From NCBI GenBank assembly GCA_038744685.1, contig JBCDMB010000004.1:62001-126000 (forward strand): DNA of 64,000 bases. Direction: 5' to 3'. A program made the translations under genes and the position numbers. The DNA comes from Verrucomicrobiota bacterium (lineage in GTDB: Bacteria > Verrucomicrobiota > Verrucomicrobiia > Opitutales > Puniceicoccaceae). The notes below the pieces were generated by a model. That model was not told the origin of the DNA, searched no databases, and saw only the letters and a program-made list of their open reading frames with translations. This document shows, piece by piece, positions 53,909-62,800 of the stretch. Every line of letters starts with the position of its first letter. The first letter of the stretch is position 1.

Positions 53909-55201
53909 CTAGTCCGGCAGTTTTACCCCAAGTCGTTTCGCCATGTCCTTGGCACTGTGCCAACGAGGGGTTCGCTCTTTAAGAAGATTTGCTCCTATTG
54001 GGGGCGTGGTTTCGATCGAGATAGTTCGAATTTTCAGGTAAGTGATCATCTCCGGAAGATGCCCGCTAACGCGTAGGAAGAACCACTCTCCCGGAACCAG
54101 AGTAACCATTCCGTCAGATTTGTACTGGTCGTTTGTTGGTGCCTCAAGTGCGGCCTCAAAATCCGTCCCCGTCTCTGGATACACAACACCGAAAAAGCGA
54201 TTGTAACGATGCTTGCGCAGCGCGGGAGTTGTTCCCGTCTGCAAACTAGTGCGATCGCTGCCCGGGGCAGCGATCGTTTGGACAAACAAATAGTCGGAGC
54301 CGATGATCGAGTGTCGCCCGTTATGTGTAGCGGTCACTATTTCGCGCATGACGTCGCCACTCAACAGGTCCCTCTGTTGGACGCTGTTCCAGACGACTTC
54401 GAATGTGATATAGCGTTTCTTGTAGAGGACCAACGTGTTGCCACCCGAATGGCTGTTCGTTACGAACTCTCCATCCTTGTATGTTATGCTCAACCGTTGA
54501 GGAGCGTAGCCCTCTGCCTCAAGGTAGAGCGTGTAGTTGTCTGGCTCAAGATGGCTCAGGTCCATCCCCCAAGGACCAGGTGTGATCACCGCTAAATCAT
54601 AAGGGGTGCCATTTGGGCCATTCAATGTTGCAATAATTTCTACGGAGCGACCGTCTTCTGTCTCGATCGAGAAATCTTCCAGTGACTGCTGCTGAGTGGT
54701 CCGCAAAGCCGGGCTGGTGGAGGTGCGTTTTTCTGGACGGTCTCTCTCCACTTCAGTCTCGTCCTTTAAATGCCTGGCTGCTTGAAGTTCATTTTCGAGA
54801 CTCTTTCGTTTCAGATAACTGTCGGCGAAGCTTGTTTTTAATTCATCTACGCTTTCAAAAACGATAATCCTCTCGCCGTCGACAAGCCAATCTGCGCCAG
54901 CTGCCCTGATGAGGTGAGGCAGAGCCTTTGAGAAGGAATAGTTTCTAAGGCTGATGTTTAGGAGATTATCCTTCACGCTCGGAGCAATCAGAAGGGAATA
55001 TCCGCGTTCTTCGGCGAAGTTCGACAACTCTTCGAATCTGACGCTTCTAAAACTAAAGTCCTCTACGGGTTCCTCTTCAGTAACCGGTCGAATTGAATAT
55101 TGAAGAAGTTCCGATTCAAGTGCCGAGATCTCATTCTCTCCATTCAGCAACAATGGGGATGAGAAAAGTAAAGTGACAACAAGTAGTGAGCAGGATTTCA
55201 T
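53909..55201 (-). CDS. Exported protein with STN-like domain
   Basis: This 430-residue protein starts at ATG 55201, where AGGAAG lies 9 bases upstream and a signal peptide begins (MKSCSLLVVTLLFSSPLLL); the open frame continues to 55345. After it, SFRSVRFEELSNFAEERGYS through NISLRNYSFSKALPHLIRAAG forms an STN-like alpha-beta unit like those at the N-termini of secretins. A coiled-coil segment (about 125-155) and a PEGA-like beta part (LEPDNYTLYLEAEGYAPQRL) follow, then an unassigned C-terminus. The function is unknown. It may bind a partner at the outer membrane. Confidence 0.65.
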   Translation of the reverse strand: MKSCSLLVVTLLFSSPLLLNGENEISALESELLQYSIRPVTEEEPVEDFSFRSVRFEELSNFAEERGYSLLIAPSVKDNLLNISLRNYSFSKALPHLIRAAGADWLVDGERIIVFESVDELKTSFADSYLKRKSLENELQAARHLKDETEVERDRPEKRTSTSPALRTTQQQSLEDFSIETEDGRSVEIIATLNGPNGTPYDLAVITPGPWGMDLSHLEPDNYTLYLEAEGYAPQRLSITYKDGEFVTNSHSGGNTLVLYKKRYITFEVVWNSVQQRDLLSGDVMREIVTATHNGRHSIIGSDYLFVQTIAAPGSDRTSLQTGTTPALRKHRYNRFFGVVYPETGTDFEAALEAPTNDQYKSDGMVTLVPGEWFFLRVSGHLPEMITYLKIRTISIETTPPIGANLLKERTPRWHSAKDMAKRLGVKLPD

Positions 55202-55526
55202 TTCGACCATCTTCCTACGCTTTGACGAATAGCCAATAACGCCTACTGAAATGATCAAAGAGACTGCAGAAGAGTTCGAGCCAAATTTTCGTTGTGTGAG
55301 ATAGCAGTAATCAAGCACTACACCTCTTGACCCGTAGGCCGTCATGCTCTCAACAAACCTTTTCTACAGTTCGATGATCTCTTATTGCCTCTCCCACTGC
55401 TTCCGATTGCAGCTTCCGATTGTGTTTTCCTGCTTGTGTGGCTACCCGGACTGAGGGTGTTTAATAGGCAGCCTTAATTTCTTTCTAGACTATCCGGCCT
55501 TTTATGGGGAAGTAAGTAATATTGAG

Positions 55527-56375
55527 ATGCGGAAAGTAGTCATGACAGGCGTTACCTCTGGTCTAGGAGTTGAGTGGCTGTATGAACTAGACCGGACTTT
55601 GGAGGCTGAATTTTTCCTTCTAGCGAGGAGCGAAAACAAATTCCATGAGCTAATCTCGAATCGGCCCCTAGCGAATGAATTTCACTTGATCCGGTGTGAT
55701 TTTGCATCGTTCGAAGATATTGATCTGGCAGCCAAGATGATCGAAGAGACTACGGACTCTGTAGATATTTTGATCAATAACGCTGGCGTATGGGCACCTG
55801 AAACGATGCATAGAACTGTTGACGGCGTAGAGTTGACCTTCGCCGTTAACCACCTGGCTCCCTATATTCTTACGGGAAAATTGATTCTCCTGCTCAACAA
55901 GCAAAGAGGTGCAAGGATCATAAACACCGCTTCGTTCAGGCATAAGGATGCTGAAATCGATAAGGAGGATATACAAGCGGAGAAGGAATACGATGCGGAG
56001 CAGTCTTACTGTAACAGTAAGCTTTTCTCTGTCTTGTTTACCAGAAGCCTATCAAGATTATTGGATAATGGTAAGGTAACGGCAAACTGCTTTGATCCGG
56101 GAATAGTGGATACGCCAATGTTCTTCCAAGGGTTTCCCAAGTCAGTGAAGTTCTTGTATCCGGTAGTCCGAAAGATTATCTCAAGAACTCCATTGAAGGG
56201 CGCCGAGACCGGGGTTTTTCTCTCTACTTCCTCAAGCGTTGAGAGTAAGTCCGGGCGATATTATAAGAACTGTAAGGAAACCAAAAGTAGTAGGCTGTCC
56301 AATGACCCGGATATGGCCAAATGGCTCTGGACGGAAAGTGAAAAGCTGACTGGATTTTGTTACCCAAAGCTCTAA
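55527..56375 (+). CDS. Short-chain dehydrogenase, retinol-dehydrogenase-like
   Basis: This 282-residue SDR has TGVTSGLGVEWLYEL as cofactor loop (with Val replacing the usual Ala or Ser), the NNAG motif in VDILINNAGVWAPETM, a Ser at INTASFRH and the catalytic YCNSK. A leader-like MRKVVM precedes the fold without a signal peptide. The C-terminal extension fits SDRs acting on lipophilic ketones or alcohols, but the substrate is unknown. The first loop (TGVTSGLG) suggests it still binds NADP(H). The preceding 181 bases hold its promoter. Confidence 0.8.
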   Translation: MRKVVMTGVTSGLGVEWLYELDRTLEAEFFLLARSENKFHELISNRPLANEFHLIRCDFASFEDIDLAAKMIEETTDSVDILINNAGVWAPETMHRTVDGVELTFAVNHLAPYILTGKLILLLNKQRGARIINTASFRHKDAEIDKEDIQAEKEYDAEQSYCNSKLFSVLFTRSLSRLLDNGKVTANCFDPGIVDTPMFFQGFPKSVKFLYPVVRKIISRTPLKGAETGVFLSTSSSVESKSGRYYKNCKETKSSRLSNDPDMAKWLWTESEKLTGFCYPKL

Positions 56376-56639
56376 AAGAGTTCTTCGAGGAGGGTTCCTT
56401 GAGACAAGGACCACATTCGATGTGTAACGAATTGTGCGACTGTGAATAGGCATTGATGGCGGTTTCTCGATTTGGAGAGAGACCGAGGTGGTGAGCGAAA
56501 GATTACGAGTTGTGATCCTGATTTCCATGGGTGTGTGCTCTTGTTTACTTCAACGAGAGAGGGGTTGTGTCCTGACTTGATTCCTGATGTCTTCTCAGAC
56601 ACCTCTTGTTCCCAATTCACCCTAAATGGAGATTTCCCT

Positions 56640-57104
56640 ATGAAGCTGTTTTTCACTGTACTTTTCGCATCCGTATTTTTCCTTTCGGTTCACGCCGAAA
56701 CGGATCTCATCAAGATTTCGATACGAGTCGAGGAGGGGGGAGGGATCTTGAGCTCACCCAGGTTGACGATGAAGTCAGGAAAGGAAGGGCGAATGGAAGT
56801 CACGCAGGAATTTCATCAGGATGCTCAATTGAGTTTGCCTGTCGGAGTCATTGCCGACATGTTTGCGGTCCTGAAGGAGAATAAGATCTCCTATTCTGTG
56901 CTCCTTGTTTTACGTGAACATGTTTCGAGTGAAGGAAACGTGACGGAGCAGGCAGTCACTTCATTTAAGACCAGAGAGTTTATGTTGTCCGGTGTCACCC
57001 GTTCCGGAGACGAGGTGGAGGTAAGAGTTGATCCGGAGACTGTCGTAACGATGTATCTAGAGAAGGTTTCGCCTCCAGAAAAGAAGCCGCGAGTGGCTCA
57101 ATAG
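56640..57104 (+). CDS. Small exported secretin-like protein
   Basis: This 154-residue protein starts at ATG 56640, preceded by GGAG at a spacing of 8 and followed by the signal peptide MKLFFTVLFASVFFLSVHA; the frame extends upstream without support. The mature start GGILSSPRLTMKSGKEGRME resembles the N-terminal end of the secretin C-domain (LSSPRVTTLDGQEA-like), but the protein is far too short to be a secretin and lacks the membrane strands. It may be a detached secretin-like domain with another role. Its function is unknown. Confidence 0.6.
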   Translation: MKLFFTVLFASVFFLSVHAETDLIKISIRVEEGGGILSSPRLTMKSGKEGRMEVTQEFHQDAQLSLPVGVIADMFAVLKENKISYSVLLVLREHVSSEGNVTEQAVTSFKTREFMLSGVTRSGDEVEVRVDPETVVTMYLEKVSPPEKKPRVAQ

Positions 57105-57199
57105 TCTCGCTGCTTGGGATTTGCTGGGCTCTGCGTTTTGGAATGATTTAGAGCCTTGTTTTAGGCTAGTGTTTTCAACTCGGAAGATCCCGTCTCATC

Positions 57200-58369
57200 T
57201 TAGGGAGAAACCGTAACCAGAAGCCTACCGATCCAGGCGATTCCCACGGAAAAAAGTGCGGCGAAGAAAGCTTGTCGTCCTACCATGCGGATCGCGAATT
57301 TAGGGGTCATTTCCTTTGCGACCGTCACCACTGTTACGAGGCACGGTAAAAGAACGCCGGCGAGGTAGACCGCGGTGAGAATTTGCACGGAAGAATCCAA
57401 GGGAACTTTTAGCGAGTTCCAGTCTGCATCGAGAAGCCCAATCGCCAGACCATCTTTACGTACTGATCCGAGAACTACGGCAACCGCTGCCTGGGGCGGA
57501 AGGTTAAACAGTGCCATTACGGGGGCCAACAGTCGAGTGAACCACTCAAGGACGCCCGACCACTGCAGTAGACCGGCTGCGACACAGATTCCGATGAAAA
57601 TCGGTAGAGCTACAAAAGTAAAATCGCGAAAACACTGAATCGACTCGCCCGTCACGATTTTCCATTCCGGCCAGCGCAGCGGGCCGGACACTAGCGTGTG
57701 CGAGTTGCCGACTGCTTTCCGGACGACCGATGGTGTAGTAATGCGGAGATACACCAAGGTCGTAATGGCAAGGACAGCTAGATAGACTGGACCCATCCAG
57801 AGGTATCCCGAGGCCGCAAAAACGGCAAGGGTTGCAGGGAGCTGGTAGGAACAGGCAGATCCAAACGAGATCGCAGAGACGCAGGTGCCTCTCGAACAGC
57901 TCGAACAGGATCGGGTGGCGACTACTGCTGGGACATTGCAGCCAAAGCCCATGACGACCCGAACGAGATCATGCCCACTAAGCCCAAATGGTTGAAGCCA
58001 CCGCTGTAGAGCGAACGATAGTCGGTTGATCAGACCGGAGGATTTGTAGCACTCGATTAAAACGGTGAATATGATGATCGTTGGAAGGGCGTAAAGCACG
58101 AGGAAGGGCATCATTGCAACCACTCCGTAGTCGCCGGCAAGAACCGCTGCGATCGGTCCAGGAGCCGCGTTTAGCCAGACCAACAACGGCGAAACGGACG
58201 CTTCCACAACTCCATAGAAGCGGTCGGCGAGTGCATTTGCCTGCATGACCGCGAACCAGGCAGGTCCGAATAACAAGACGATACTGATCGGAGCAAACCC
58301 GAGGGCTCGTTCAAGCCAATGATTCCGTTGTGGGGTCTGGCGTGATTCTGTGCCAGACTCCGAGTTCAT
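57200..58369 (-). CDS. FeoB-like Gate-domain permease without GTPase domain
   Basis: This 389-residue polytopic membrane protein has two Gate (nucleoside-recognition) halves. The first has GFGCNVPAVVATRSCSSC (141-158), matching the FeoB pore motif GxGCxxPxxxATR, but with an unusual Cys-rich loop and SACSYQLPATLAVF where FeoB has SCSARLPVY. The second half ends SVRKDGLAIGLL, as in FeoB. The N-terminal G-domain of FeoB is completely absent. Iron or other metal transport is possible, as is a nucleoside role. The ATG overlaps the upstream flavoprotein stop by four bases. Confidence 0.75.
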   Translation of the reverse strand: MNSESGTESRQTPQRNHWLERALGFAPISIVLLFGPAWFAVMQANALADRFYGVVEASVSPLLVWLNAAPGPIAAVLAGDYGVVAMMPFLVLYALPTIIIFTVLIECYKSSGLINRLSFALQRWLQPFGLSGHDLVRVVMGFGCNVPAVVATRSCSSCSRGTCVSAISFGSACSYQLPATLAVFAASGYLWMGPVYLAVLAITTLVYLRITTPSVVRKAVGNSHTLVSGPLRWPEWKIVTGESIQCFRDFTFVALPIFIGICVAAGLLQWSGVLEWFTRLLAPVMALFNLPPQAAVAVVLGSVRKDGLAIGLLDADWNSLKVPLDSSVQILTAVYLAGVLLPCLVTVVTVAKEMTPKFAIRMVGRQAFFAALFSVGIAWIGRLLVTVSP

Positions 58370-59511
58370 GCATGGGACTCGACTGGTTTGGCTTCCGATT
58401 CAACCGCGCATTCGCAGTTTGTGCAGCATTCCAAATCGTCGACGAGAAAACCCCTCTTTTCATCGTCTGTCAGATCCGGCTCCGGGTAACCGAGTCGTCG
58501 GGCGATTGATCGGGCAACCACACCGAAACGAGCCCGGTATTTATAGATGAAGCAAAATTTCGAGTTCTTTTGGATCAATGAGGGGCCCGTGTAATAGAGA
58601 CCGGGATGCAGGGTGGATTCGTCTTCTTCTGTAAATAAAGGAGTTGAACCCTCCCATCCAAACAAATGCTTGATGGGAGTCAGGGCGGAATGAAATCCCA
58701 CTGCGGCGATCGGACGGTGTTTTGAATCAAAGACTTCGCCGTCTGTGGTTTCTACTACGTAGCGTCCGGAAAGGAGGGTTACGGAAGCCACCTCAGAATC
58801 CCCGCGAAGGATCATTTGGCCAGGATGCGCTTTCAGAGTCCTTACCAGGCGATCGCGTGTGTAGGGGCTTAAGACTTCGCTGGGGTCAGGGTCATCGACC
58901 TGCCATGGTTTCCCGCTTGAGAGGAGAATGACTTTTTTACCGAGCTCGACCAAATTGAAGGCCGCATCGATACCGCTTTCGTAACCCCCAATGATGAGAG
59001 CGGTTCCTCCCTGAAAATCTTCCCAGTTGCGGAATACACTGGAGTGCGCACAGTGCTCGGCACCTGGAAAGTCGGCGACTTTCGGATGTGAAAACTCACC
59101 CCCAGCCCAGACGACAACCTTCCCCCGATAAGTCCTGTTCTCGGTCTGGACGGCGAACGTTTCCTCCCCGGGCGTCAATCGAGAGACTTTTTCACCCTCT
59201 TGAACGTTCAGGTCGAAATGGCTGACAACCGCCGAGAGGTAGTTAGCATATTCTTCACCGCTCAAATGCTCTTTTTGAAAGTAGTCTGCGGGGCTTGTAT
59301 CAGGCGTAATCGAGTTCAAATCCGTCTGGAAAAACGGATTCCCGTGAAAGGAAGGAGTGATCAGCCGCATCTGCTCGGGCCAACGGCGAAAAGACGCACC
59401 GACCTCGTCCGCCTCGAGAACCAGGACTTGATCGACGCCGGCTCGCTGGAGAGCCAAGCCGCAGCCGACTCCTGCAGGTCCCGCACCGACAATAATCACC
59501 TCGAAATCCAT
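58366..59511 (-). CDS. Flavoprotein disulfide reductase-like with Cys-rich tail
   Basis: This 381-residue FAD/NAD(P)-binding protein resembles YpdA-type thioredoxin-reductase-like enzymes. FAD loop: VIIVGAGPAGVGCGLALQRA. NAD(P) loop: ALIIGGYESGIDAAFNLV. A later AAVGFHSALTPIKHLF closes the fold. The usual CxxC redox pair of thioredoxin reductase is not present. The C-terminus instead carries four Cys within seven residues (ECCTNCECA, Cys 362, 363, 366 and 368). It is translationally coupled to the FeoB-like permease gene, which suggests electron delivery to, or sensing by, the transporter. This partnership is an inference. Confidence 0.75.
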   Translation of the reverse strand: MDFEVIIVGAGPAGVGCGLALQRAGVDQVLVLEADEVGASFRRWPEQMRLITPSFHGNPFFQTDLNSITPDTSPADYFQKEHLSGEEYANYLSAVVSHFDLNVQEGEKVSRLTPGEETFAVQTENRTYRGKVVVWAGGEFSHPKVADFPGAEHCAHSSVFRNWEDFQGGTALIIGGYESGIDAAFNLVELGKKVILLSSGKPWQVDDPDPSEVLSPYTRDRLVRTLKAHPGQMILRGDSEVASVTLLSGRYVVETTDGEVFDSKHRPIAAVGFHSALTPIKHLFGWEGSTPLFTEEDESTLHPGLYYTGPSLIQKNSKFCFIYKYRARFGVVARSIARRLGYPEPDLTDDEKRGFLVDDLECCTNCECAVESEAKPVESHA

Positions 59512-59520
59512 GACTAACAG

Positions 59521-59537
59521 ATGAAAGTCACTATCAT
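59521..59537. promoter_or_regulatory. Palindromic operator-like site
   Basis: ATGAAAGTCACTATCAT is a 17-bp near-perfect palindrome: arms ATGAAAGT and ACTATCAT match 7 of 8 pairs around a central C. It ends 10 bases before the flavoprotein start codon on the reverse strand. The spacing fits an operator of a dimeric metal- or redox-responsive repressor, and the sequence is loosely similar to Fur/DtxR-type boxes. The regulator is not in the window. Confidence 0.45.
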
Positions 59538-59850
59538 TAAGTCAAGAAAGGAAGGGGTTTGGGCTGCAGATCCTCGGATGAATACGGAGTCAAAATCACA
59601 GCCATGATCAGAGATGGAAAAGTTGGATTGGTGGAGACCTCCCGGATATGGTCTTGTGAAGTAGGGCGCCTCTAACCGGGCATACTGCTCAACTATCTGC
59701 CCAATTTTTTGTCGATGGCTGACCATCCGAGATATAGAGGAGGGTACGAGAAATTGTTTTAGGAGAAGGCGCTGGGGCGCGCCAATTCTGAAAGCTAAGT
59801 TCTATCTTCACTCTCGCAATAAATTGGTTTTTGTTGTCTTTGAATAACCT
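59538..59850. other. 313-bp divergent region
   Basis: It lies between the flavoprotein gene (reverse) and the large TPR/DUF3857 gene (forward). No gene is supported; reverse frame 59514-59726 has no protein-like features. Promoters for both directions are expected here. Confidence 0.4.
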
Positions 59851-62800
59851 ATGAGTGGAGGAAGCTCACCGGAGGAGATCGGATTCTTGGTCGGACAGTT
59901 GGTTTGGCCTACAGTAGCGCTGTTTATTATTGGGTTTCAATTGTACCGATTTCGAGAGTCGGGAAGGAGCAAATTTGCGTCCTTGGGCTTGGTTTTTTGG
60001 GCAGGGGCTCTCCTAATTTTAAGCTGCATATCGATTTTTGAACGGTGGGTTTCCGGAAATGAACTTAGCATCGTTGCGATTCTCACCGGCTTCATTGCAA
60101 TCATTTTGGTCATTGGGAGCTGGGTGACAACTGGGATTGGCTATTTTGAAACGCTTCGAGCGGAGAATCGCCGGCGAGGCCTCAACCTTGCGGTCTGGTC
60201 TACGATTCTAAACCTAGGCGTTTTTGTGGTTATCGGGCTTGTGATTGTATCCCGATCTGGTGGGGTCGATTCTGGAAGGGGTGATCGTGCTTTTGGCCAG
60301 GCTTTTTATGCTGAAGTTCCCGACCTCAACTTTGCTGTGGAAATCGAGGAGCCGGGATGGATTAAGATTCCCCATGAGAAAGTGAATCCCGCACTTTCTT
60401 TGTTTGTGAGAAATAATCGCAAGCAGACCGGACTCATGGTAATCGCCGAACCGCTGGGAATGGAAATGGACGATCTGTCGATTTTCGAGGCTATGATCGA
60501 AGGAGGTGCAAAGGGTGCCATGCAAAACGTAAAGTTCTCTGATTTCAGCGACGAAGTAGTTGCAGGACGTGCAGTTCGGCAAGCTAAAGCATCTGCCATG
60601 CTTGGAATCAAGAAGATCGAGTACGTCTACCACCTTTTCTTTGAGAATGGGGTTCTTTACCAGGTAATTGTCGCTTCTGAGGGTCCGGAAGGCATTGAAG
60701 AGGGGAGTGCCGAGGTCGACGAATTGGTGGGCAGTTTTCGTATTTTGAATGACCGTTTTATTCCCGGGCTCGATGATGGTGATCTGGTCAGTTCGGTCGA
60801 AGTTCCAGCTTATGGAATTTCAATCCCTCTAAACGAGTTAGGATGGATTGGTGGAGCTGACTTTCTAGAAGATTCCCCGCATTGGGTTGGTGGTGCGGGG
60901 AATTTAGCCGGAAGTGTTTTAGGAGTAATGGCGATCCGCGATCTTCTCGAAAACGAGTCTCTAGAGGTAATCGCCTTTTCATTCTTTCATGCCATGGATT
61001 GGGATCTTGATACTCTCGACCACGAGCTGATTCGGGATGTTCGATTAGGGGAACTTCCAGCGCTCAAGTATCGTTTTTTAAGCGAAATTGACGGCTCGAT
61101 TTATCAGTGCGAGTTGGTTGTAGCAAGGTCGGGAAGTTCTGGGATCGGCGTGATCGGAAGTTGGCTGGAATCAGAGAATGGCACGAGTGTCATCAAGGCT
61201 CTCGAGAGCGTTGTAGTCGATTTGGATATCCTTGAATTGGGTTCTGAGAGAGGTGCTTTGTCTGAAGACGTGGAGGCAGACATGCTAAACGCAGCAGGAT
61301 TGGCGCACTACAACAACTCTCGATATGGAAAGGCAATGGTCTACTTTAAGTTGGCTTACGAGAAAGATCCAGAGATGCGGGTTGCGCTCCACAACGTCGC
61401 TCAGGCAGCGACTTACATGGGCGAACACGATGCTGCGATCGACTTTATCGAATCCCGAATTGACGCAGAAAAAGACTCTTTGGAGGTCCGCATTGCTTTT
61501 GTGCAGTTGCTTGCAAATGATAGCCGCTGGGATGATGCAGTATCACTTGCTCTACCCATTTATAGTGAGGGTTACGTAAACGATGACCTTCTCCTTACTT
61601 TGATCAATGGTCTGATAGAAATGGACGATTATGATCACGCAATTGAATTGAGTAAGGCAGCTGCCGAAGCGACGCCGGGTCTAAAACGGGAGACTTGGGT
61701 GGTTTCGGTTCTACGGTTATCTGGAGATCTGGAGTCAGCTGAGCTGTTGTTGAATGAACTGATGGAGAAGAACGGTCCAGATGCCCTGGTTTTGGAAGAA
61801 CAGGCGAATTTGTTGATTGCTCGAGGCGAGTTCGAGAATGCACTCGATTTGATCGACTTGTGGGTTGAAGAGCACGGTGAGTCTTATGATGCTTACGACG
61901 TAAAGATTACGGCACAAGTCGAGTTGAATTGGCTCGGGGATGCAAAGCAGACCGTATCCCTTGCTCTCGAAGCATTTCCAGGAGATGAGAATTTTCTAGA
62001 GTCGCAGCGCTGGCTTCTTGCGCAGGTTGGAGAGGATGATCTGAACTTAATCAATGATCCGATCGAACCGGTTGAGTTACTTCCACAAGTTGCTGAACTC
62101 ATGAAACTTGCAGTTAACCGGGAAGGTCGAGATCAATGGGATCAGGCAGATGCGGTCTACGATTACCGGGTAACCTCGTTTGCCTTCAACTTTGGGCAGC
62201 CATTACGTCGAACCGACCGATCCAGAGTGACCCTTCAGCAAAGGTCTGCGATGGAAGATTTCTCAACCCTGGAGTTCGAGTTCGATCGTTCTTACGAGAC
62301 CTTTTACGTGAACTACATCCGCGTTCTTGACGCAGACGGGGAAATGGTTTGGGAGCATAAGCGCGACTCTTTCTATGTCTCAGAGAATTCGGATGAGACT
62401 CTCGCTACCGATAGCGTTTCGGTGTATGCACCAGTTGGTTCGTTATCGGTCGGGTCAGTGTTGGAATGGGAAGCGACCTGGGAGTCGGACGAAAGTAGTT
62501 TCCCTTTCAGAGAGATCCTCTTTGCTTCTGGAAAACCAAGGAAAGAGCGGATTGTTTCTGTTTCAGGTGATATCGAACAGGTTTCGTTTGAATCTACCGC
62601 TGTTGATTCGATTGAGATGAAATCCAAGGAATCTCTCGCATGGCACCTATCGGATGCGGATGGATTTATATGGGAGAACGGGATGCCGGAACTCTCCAGT
62701 TTTATTCCGACGTTGCGTCTCTCCGCCGCTGGGGAAACCTGGGAATCACTCGTGAATGATTATTACGCAAAGATCGTGGACAAGCTCCTTCCCGATGAGA

